A stretch of DNA of 64,000 bases from Gloeophyllum trabeum ATCC 11539 (taxonomy: Eukaryota > Basidiomycota > Agaricomycetes > Gloeophyllales > Gloeophyllaceae): NCBI RefSeq assembly GCF_000344685.1, contig NW_006920412.1, positions 1,829,674 to 1,893,673 on the forward strand. The letters run 5' to 3'. The notes under the pieces were generated by a model that did no database searches, was not told the DNA's origin, and saw only the letters and a program-made list of their open reading frames with translations. This document shows, one piece after another, positions 57,331 through 64,000 of this stretch; within the stretch, counting starts at the first letter, position 1; the number at the start of each line of letters is the position of its first letter. The position numbers were made by a program, and so were the translations under genes.

Positions 57331-58009
57331 CCGCGCAATCCTGACAGCAATTGACGAAACAATAGAGAACCTCAGAACTTAGTGCGTATGGTGCTGGTGA
57401 CACAAGGCAGACTGTATAAGGCAGTGGGAGCCACTTGCACCACTACCCTCTCACAGCATTACACCTTGGTATTTGATTTCGTGTCTGGTAGCATACATCA
57501 GGTCTGTTGATGATGACTTAGTGAATATAGCCATATGTCGAAGGCGAGTTCCCTGTAGCCAACAATATATGAGTTCCCCGTCTGCGAGAGGTATAAAATA
57601 CAGCAAGTATGCAAAAGACCATGGCACCCACTACTGAGCAGACTATTTGAACTTCAAGTTATCATCGCAGCACTGTCATGTCTAGCCAGAACACTGACTT
57701 CGCCCCAAGCACGAGCAGCAACCGCAGCCTTCGCAATGGCACTAGCATCTCAAGGTTCCTGCTCGGAATGGGGCCAATGCCCCGCCCAGGCCAGAGGACA
57801 TTGCAGTTGCTGCGATGTACAGCACCATGGATGGTGTCAGACCAGGAGATCATTCAAATGCCAAACTAAGCTGTTGCTGCATGCTGAACATATCCCTTCC
57901 AGGCCTAAACTGTACCACCAGTACCAGTGTCAAGCCACTACATTTGGAATATTTTTGGGAGCAGAACATTCCAGGAGAATCCGAGACATTCCACTGTTTT
58001 CCCTTGATA

Positions 58010-58095
58010 TGACTCATTCTATGTCCATATGACTCATTCCATACCTTTATGACTCACTCCCTTACATATGACTCATGCTATGCTGATATGTCTCA
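58010..58095 (+). repeat. 20 bp tandem repeat, each unit with TGACTCA
   Basis: About five units of an ATATGACTCATTCTATGTCC-like repeat. The heptamer TGACTCA is at 58010, 58030, 58050 and 58069, and a variant TGTCTCA at 58089. It ends just before the copia 3' LTR at 58112. Confidence 0.85.
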
Positions 58096-58111
58096 TTCTA
58101 TGTCAATATAA

Positions 58112-58431
58112 TGATGAAGAGTTATGGAGGCAGCAGCATGCACAGTGCACCCTACACAACTACCTGTATTGGTTGGATGTTAACACTACTGGTAAAGTTT
58201 GTATGAACGACCCTTGTCATTAGGCAACAGAGCTGCAGGGTTTATATACACTGTGGCCCATAGGCTGACTAAGCTATGTGGAATATCCCTAATCCTACTT
58301 CGCTCCACCTATGATGTCACTGACCCACATGAGCTCCGTGCCCTTGTACAATAGTGGGATATACCAGAATGTTCCGGTACATTCTGGTACATTGTAGAAC
58401 CTGGCAGCTAAGTCAGCGCCTAGTTCAACAC
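58112..58431 (-). repeat. Copia 3' LTR
   Basis: A 320 bp block that begins TGATGAAGAGTTATGG and ends AGTTCAACA on the plus strand; it is closely similar to 62256-62584. As the element is on the minus strand, this is its 3' LTR. The adjacent 58432-58445 is a purine tract on the minus strand. Confidence 0.88.
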
Positions 58432-58445
58432 TCCCCCTCACTAAG
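58432..58445 (-). other. Copia polypurine tract
   Basis: CTCCCCCTCACT on the plus strand is a purine run on the coding strand next to the 3' LTR, where plus-strand synthesis starts in LTR elements. Confidence 0.7.
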
Positions 58446-58598
58446 TGCCGCAGATAATTGCACACGCAAGCATTGGGCTGACTTAGATTACTTGTAGAAC
58501 CTAAGTCCAAGTTGCGCTCTGAAGCGCAGGAATTTGACATGTCCTAAGTTCTTAGTGAACATGTCAGCAGGGTTATTCTCACCATCGATGTAGAATAC

Positions 58599-59858
58599 TT
58601 AAACTTTCTTCTGCACAATGACTTCCCTGATATAATGATAGCAAATGTCAATATGTTTAGACCTTTGCTCAGTGACAGGATTAGATGCAAGGAATATAGA
58701 TCCTTGGTTGTCACCGCAAATAGGAATGGGGCCGAGTTGGTAGCCTAACTCGTCAAAGAGTTGTCTAACCCATACACATTGGTGGCTACAATCACTGAGC
58801 GCCATGTACTTGGTTTCAGTGGAGGATAGCGCAACAGTTTTCTGTGCTCTCGACTGCCAACTGAATATGCCATTTTCTTTGTTCAGGACCTCATAAGGAG
58901 TCAGCCATTGATGGCGCTTCAAAGGGGTCCGGTTGTAGACGTGAACAGCATGGTCTACCGCAAATTCCCACCAAGATGGAGGTGAGCAGGACTCTAGCCG
59001 CATTGACTGCGCTTTGTCCATTATAGTCCGATTAAAGCGCTCAGCGCGACCATTCTGTTGGTGTGCATAAGGTGCGCTTTGTCAGATTTTTATGCCCTCA
59101 TCTCTGAGCATCTCGATAAATGCGTCAGATTTATATTCTCCCCCTGCATCGGACATCCACTCCTTAATTTTCCTGCCATATTGGTTTTGTATGTAGGCAA
59201 GGAATTGACGAGTCTTAGCAATTGCAGCACCTGTGGAGCGCATATGCATGACCCATCCATAAGAGGTGTAATCGTCAAAGAAGACGATTGTGTACCGATA
59301 CTTATGGTAGGAGTCTACGGGAAAAGACTTAAGATCCGAGTGAATTAACTCAAACGGTTCTTTAGCCCGTAGAGTGGATGGCGGGAAAGCCTTAGAAGGC
59401 ATTTTGCCTTCCGCGCATCCAGGGCATCCTGGATCTTCCGAAGGAAACTCCAGATTGGTGGGGAAACCTTTAGTGTGTTCCCTAGCTTGCCGCAGGACTT
59501 CCTTAGAAGGGTGTCCCATGCGATGGTGCATAATCCCATAATCGACCGCATAGATCGTTGGGAATATAGAGTACGCATCCGGTGCAGGAATTGTACTGAC
59601 ACTATAGATAGTGTTGCCGGGCTGCCGCGGTAAAAACCTGAATAAAGGTTCGCGCAATCCCTTTTCATATAGACTTATGTGTCGGTCATTGCCAGACACT
59701 TTTAGTTTATCCTGGAGCAATACTCCGAGTGACATGAGGCGAATATTCAGGTCAGGTATATAGTATACTGGAAATAACCGGGTGGTTATGTTCCCGACGA
59801 CCTTAATATAATAATTCAGGACCGTCGTACCGAACCCGCAGTATTCGTACAAACCCAT
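58599..59858 (-). pseudogene. Copia pol remnant: integrase fused to RNase H end
   Basis: The minus strand gives an integrase zinc domain (HHRMGHPSKEVLRQA and CPGCAEGKM) and catalytic-core text (ELIHSDLKSFPVDSYHKYRY; WMSDAGGEYKSDAF). A TGA then stops the frame near 59080, after which it resumes in the same frame with YAHQQNGRAERFNRTIMD. Near 58880 PYEVLNKE jumps directly to NGIFSWQSRAQKTVALSST, which is RNase H text, so the integrase C-terminus and the whole reverse transcriptase are missing. The end reads NQGSIFLASNPVTEQRSKHI. Confidence 0.85.
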
Positions 59859-59912
59859 TCACGGTAGACGCGGTCGCAGGTTGCTTAAATTCCTCATAGT
59901 CGATGAAGTCGC

Positions 59913-61047
59913 TGATAAGCCTCAGGATCGTCTGACCCCCGAAAACGCGGATTCAGCACCTCATACAAACGCCCCGGAGCTTATTCGACACAGCGCTCGC
60001 ACGCCTCTAGGCTTCTATGGGCTCTAAAAGACTTTTTCTATTTAGCTCCGGACTTCCTAACATCCTCGAGGCGTACACGGACCCATTCCGTGATTTATCT
60101 CCGCGCACCGAAGCTCCGGAGTGACTTAACCAATGCGACTTCTAGCTGCATTAGCTCCGGGACCCGCGGACACTTCTATCGAGGGGCGTCTTCCTCATGT
60201 CCACCCTCCAGCACTCACTCCCCCTCGTTTCCGTCAAGGTACCGAAGGTGCGGACGCATACGAGTCACCATAAGGTCAGCATCAGTCAGCAAATGGCCGG
60301 AGGTAATTAACACGTGACCGGCGTGTCGCACGGAGTGATGGGACCGCTTGGGTCAGGTGGCGGAGCGTCGAGGCGACCTATAGGGGCTGGAAAGAGCAAG
60401 TGGGAGCGCAAGAGAGTCGTATGGTGTATGGTATAGCGGAGGAAAGTGCTGAGCAATCCTGTGGGTAGCGGCGTTTATTTGTTATTTATCTCCGAACGGT
60501 CGCAAAGCCATTCCTGTAGTGTAAATTGTACAAAGTAGCATACAGAAAAACAAGTTTTCAACTTCACCATCTCAGAGAATTAACGTTACGATCTCAGCGA
60601 CCCGAGAAGTTCAAAAGCGTCGAACTTAGCGACTTATAACCGATCCTAGCTTTGCCAATAGGCCTGACTCGTCGAGAGAAATATCTCCGCCATCGATTTA
60701 ACTAGTTCCGGTAAGGTTCACATAGCGAAACAAAATTGAGCAACTCTTTCTAGCGCCTTCTACTCCCGTGAGCCCGAACCTACACTCGGTTCCGTGGTTT
60801 GCGACTTTGCTTGCGCCGTTTCGGAGATAAATACTCCGGAGCGTCCATTAGTGTTTGTTTCAGGCGTCAAGGTTTTGTTTTATTTTTCTAGGTCTTCCTA
60901 CGGACTACCCTACGTCGTCTTACTCCTCCTTTCCCCCTCGAACTATTAAAATACCCCTCAGTTGTCTTGGACCGCCTTCACCCATATCACGGGGTTTAGG
61001 TTTATTTCCTTTGGTCCTTGGTGATTGTTGTGTGTCAGTGCATATCA
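59913..61047. mobile_element. Solo LTR, copy B, inserted in the copia protease region
   Basis: Same family as copy A: TGATAAGCC start, GTGCATATCA end, TGATA/TATCA inverted tips. It has its own duplication TCGC (59909-59912 and 61048-61051). Coding sequence of the copia element resumes in frame on the other side, so this is a later insertion. Confidence 0.82.
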
Positions 61048-61051
61048 TCGC

Positions 61052-61962
61052 TCATGTCAAAAGTGAAGTGTCGAGAGGCCCCCAAGTCTTGCTGCCACTA
61101 GGTGCGATGTCGAGGACGTGAGCGATGGTTGGAGGAGGAAGGGAGACGGTCGAGGCGATCAAGACGTTGTGGGCATGGTGGTGATCATGGTTTTGCCCTT
61201 GACGCTTCTTGCCTGCACGCTTGCCACGATAAGGGTGCCTCTTACCATCTCGCGCATTGCCGCTGCTGCCCTGAGGGCGCTGCTGCTGCTGCAAAGAAAA
61301 GGAGGGATCACCCGGCTTACGCTTCACCACCGAGATTTTGTGCGCACCGAGTTTCTCCGGCTTCTTGCCTTGAGACTGGTCCCAAGCAGCGGTAACTGCT
61401 TCCCATACCGCACCTATGCTCATGTTGTCAGCAGAGGTAGCTTGGACCAGCATCTGCGCAATGTTCTCGTAGCGGCTGGGGAGAGATAAAGGCAAATTAG
61501 ACTTTGAATAACCGTGGGAATCTTGACCTTGGCCGCTTCCAGAGTGTCGAAATGTCTGGATATCTTCGCGAAGGCTGGAGCAGGGTGCTGATCCGCCGGA
61601 ATCTTCGTCGATAAGGCCCCCCGTAGCTCATTGTAAATGGCACCGAGGGACATAGACGAATAGAGGGAAGACAATTGGTCCCAAGTTTCCTTGGCCGATT
61701 TTTTGTCCTTTATGTAGGAGGCGACGGCGGGAGAGCAGCGCAGATGGATCGTGCCCATAGCCCTGACGTCTTTTTCCTTCCAGGCATCAGCAGCAGTAGA
61801 GTCCCTGGTGGTACCGGAGACAACGACAGCTGGCTGCATGATGCTGCCATCCACATTTCCCCAGAGGCCTTGGGACATAAGATACGCCATCATTTGCTCG
61901 GACCAGGTAGGCCAGTTCGAGCCGTCGAGGACGGGGACAACAGCGATCAAGTTGTTCGACAT
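61052..61962 (-). pseudogene. Copia gag remnant
   Basis: From 61962 the minus strand opens MSNNLIAVVPVLDGSNWPTW, typical of the copia gag N-terminus (DUF4219/UBN2-like). Near 61490 the frame shifts by one base, after which LPSRYENIAQMLVQATSADN continues the family text. It runs into basic RNA-binding sequence (RGKRAGKKRQGQNHDHHH). The frame then enters the protease start where the solo LTR interrupts it. Confidence 0.8.
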
Positions 61963-62242
61963 TGTTGAGGAGCGGTTGAGAGATCTGAAATCTGTATCGA
62001 GATCTCATCAGTATCAGTGAAGCTATGCAGCCTGATAAGGGCGCACTGCTCCATGCTGTTGGCTCCATTAGGGAGTTACCCCAGGATCGATCATCAAGCC
62101 TGATGGCTGCTGATAACAGCGCCTACGGCGATGATCACGCATCAAGCCACACTGCAGCCTGTGAGGGCGCATAGGGCGATGCACAGGTGAGCGAGGCACA
62201 ACGCACTGCAGCGAGTTACCGCGCAGACGCAAGCTGCCTATT

Positions 62243-62255
62243 TGGGCTCATAACC
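62243..62255 (-). other. Copia primer-binding site, half-tRNA-iMet type
   Basis: TGGGCTCATAACC next to the 5' LTR equals the anticodon stem-loop of initiator tRNA-Met with its CAT anticodon. The coding strand is thus complementary to the inside of the tRNA, as in Drosophila copia, which primes from a cleaved tRNA half. Not the usual 3'-end site. Confidence 0.7.
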
Positions 62256-62584
62256 TGATGAAGAGTTATGGAGGCAGCAGCACGCACAGTGCGCCCTACA
62301 CAACTCAACTGTATTGGTTGGATGCTGTAGCTACTGGTAAAGCTCGTATAAACGACCCTTGTCATTAGGCAGCAGAGCTGCAGGGTTTATATACACTGTG
62401 GCCCATAGGCTGACTAAGCTATGTGGAATATCTATAATCCTACTGAGCTCCACCTATGATATCACTGACCCACATGAGCTCCGTGCCCTACACAATAATG
62501 GAATATACCAGAATGTTCCAGAGGGTTCCGGTACATTCTGGTACGTTGTAGAACCTGGCAGCTAAGTCAGCGCCCAGTTCAACA
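62256..62584 (-). repeat. Copia 5' LTR
   Basis: 329 bp copy of the LTR at 58112, with a few substitutions and small indels. It abuts the primer-binding site on one side and a foreign copia RT fragment on the other. Confidence 0.88.
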
Positions 62585-64000
62585 TTTGCAGCCTAATTTC
62601 TCCAAAGACTCAGCAAGTGTGCGCCACCAGGCAAGCCCCACTTGCTTAAGCCCATAGAGTGCACGGCGCAGTCTGCAAACCTTGTGCTCCTGGCCTTTTA
62701 TGGCGAAGCCTTCAGGTTGTTCCATATATATTTCCTCATCCAGTTTGCCATAAAGATAGGCATTGCGCACATCGAGTCCAGAGATGTGCCAATCCTCAAG
62801 CGCTGCTAGCGTGAGCATAAGGTGCACTGTCTCAAAGCGCACAACTGGTGAGAATGGTTGGTCAAAGTCAATACCTTCAACCTGCGAGAAGCCTTTAGCA
62901 ACTAATCCCGCTTTGCAACGTCCATCTGATTTGACATCAAATACCCAGCGATATTTTATGACTTTATGCCCTTTAGGGCGGTCAACCAAGTTGAAGACTC
63001 TGCGCCGACGAAGTGCATCCAATTCTTTGTGGCAAGCAGCTCTCCATTCCTTCTGCTTTTCTGGTGGTAAGCGAAGGATATCGCGGTACATCCATTCTCT
63101 GACATTGGACGTGTCTGGATCATCTGCCTCAGGCGAAATTGCCTTCAGAAGCAGGTAGTTAATCATTGGTACTCCCCCTTCCCAGCATAGCTGTGCCAGA
63201 AGTAACTCATCAGCGTCTTGTTCAGACTGCTGGTCAGAGGCTTCAGGAGCGACTGGCTCATGCGAAGCACCCGGGGATTGAGCAGGAGGGTCGTGAGGTG
63301 GAGGGGCAGAGCTAGGTCCGGGAACCTGTTGCTTCTGCTTGGACTGGCAAGGTATGCGAGACATCTTAGGATTTTTGCCAACTAAATCCTTCCACTTCTT
63401 CTCTGACTCAATATCGCGATAGGTGTCTACGGGATGTGTCTACTGGATTCCGCGATTCACTGTAGATATTACCCGGGCGAGTTACTGGTTTCCTTTCTCT
63501 CACCAGTCTCTGCGGCTCATCTTGTGGCGCAGGATCCCCCGGAGGTGGAGAAGGTGGGTTCTCAGGCTCTCACACCTCAGGCTGCGCAGGTTTGTCATCA
63601 CGATCCTGGCCTGGCCCCTTTTGGGATTTAGGAGGAGGATGTGAGTCTGGCTCATCGTCATCGGTGATCCAGTCATCATCAGAATTGTCTGGTTGGCTGT
63701 CAGCTGGTTTAGGAGCACTTTGCAGCCTGGTGCTTGCCTGTCGCTTTGTATTAGGGCATTTCATAGTTTTGTCAAACAGCACAGTGGGCTGAGTGACTAT
63801 ACTATGATTGGCACGGTGACACCAATGTAAGTCATCAGCTCAACTTTAGGCAATAACTTATTGGGTCTGGTTTCCTTGGGTAGGTAGACGTATGCTCTGC
63901 ATCCAAAGACATGTAAGTGTTTGATGTTGGGAGCTTCCTTGTTCAGGACCTCAAATTTAAATCTACACTACACTGCCCTAAGAATAGTGCTCATCGATAA
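62585..64000 (-). pseudogene. Second copia pol fragment (integrase end and reverse transcriptase)
   Basis: On the minus strand the right edge opens with EVLNKEAPNIKHLHVFGCRA, the integrase C-terminal region, then SDDDWITDDDEP-type acidic text. After a frame break near 63370-63570 follows the RVT_2 reverse transcriptase: WRAACHKELDALRRRRVFNL, KYRWVFDVKSDGRCKAGLVA, LEDWHISGLDVRNAYLYGKL and RALYGLKQVGLAWW. It stops at the LTR boundary after EKLGCK, before the YVDD catalytic motif would appear. It runs off the window on the right. Confidence 0.82.

Larger units (their letters stand above)
58112..62584 (-). mobile_element. Defective Ty1/copia LTR retrotransposon
   Basis: Two LTRs (58112-58431 and 62256-62584), a primer-binding site at 62243-62255, and a purine tract at 58432-58445 frame an internal region with gag, a broken protease, integrase and RNase H in copia order on the minus strand. 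It is not functional: a 1.1 kb solo LTR (59913-61047) lies in the protease region, gag has a frame change near 61490, the integrase has an in-frame stop, and reverse transcriptase is deleted. No matching target-site duplication flanks the two LTRs. Confidence 0.88.

Noticed and set aside
57589..57869. TATAAAAT box and a 63-codon frame (MSSQNTDFAPSTSSNRSLRN)
   Set aside because: The TATA-like sequence is well placed, but the frame has no homology that I know and ends early; it may be a relic of a repeat.

Overview
The window looks like nuclear DNA of a filamentous basidiomycete, most likely an Agaricomycete; I cannot name the genus. The evidence is the gene structure (many GT-AG introns of about 45-65 nt, occasional micro-exons, very tight intergenic spaces) and the gene content: fungal GPI14/PIG-M, SAR1, UTP21, NPR2, an RRN6-like factor, a DYDGD RNA-dependent RNA polymerase, and a secreted protein with two tandem CBM19-like modules. 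There is one assembly gap (51026-51477).

Positions 1-49850 are a dense euchromatic block of mostly housekeeping genes. In order: glutamine synthetase (-, runs off the left edge), WDR53-like WD40 protein (+), Tim17-like membrane protein (-), F-box protein (-), UTP21 (+), CBM19-like secreted protein (+), SRP receptor beta (+), small unknown protein (-), MYND-finger protein (+), SAR1 (+), GPI mannosyltransferase I (+), RNA-dependent RNA polymerase (-), three poorly understood reading frames (24.4-25.8 kb), GMF/cofilin-like (-), MFS transporter (+), inositol 5-phosphatase (-), mitochondrial uL3 (-), RRN6-like Pol I factor (+), mitochondrial carrier (+), CCT4 (-), UFD1 (+), N-myristoyltransferase (-), OGG1 (-), NPR2 (+). 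Many neighbours are divergent pairs with short shared promoters (GMF/MFS 49 bp, CCT4/UFD1 196 bp, uL3m/RRN6 259 bp, OGG1/NPR2 350 bp) or convergent pairs with tiny spacers (SRPRB/unknown 18 bp). Three small elements with terminal inverted repeats sit in intergenic spaces at 3.75-4.26, 10.1-10.8 and 36.4-36.8 kb.

Positions 49851-64000 are a repeat island with no intact host gene. It holds a gap flanked by near-identical 438 bp copies, two more inverted-repeat elements, a LINE-type zinc-finger remnant, two solo LTRs of one family, a defective Ty1/copia element (58112-62584) that carries one of those solo LTRs in its protease region, and a second copia pol fragment running off the right edge. 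A 20 bp tandem repeat carrying TGACTCA lies just outside the copia 3' LTR.

Functionally the left block covers secretion and GPI anchoring (SAR1, SRPRB, PIG-M, NMT), ribosome biogenesis (UTP21, RRN6-like, uL3m), proteostasis (CCT4, UFD1), nutrient signalling (NPR2), DNA repair (OGG1) and RNA silencing (RdRP). I see no biosynthetic cluster, CRISPR array, rRNA or canonical tRNA gene. Exon borders are read by eye from splice sites and reading frame. Where the exon sum is an exact codon multiple I say so.
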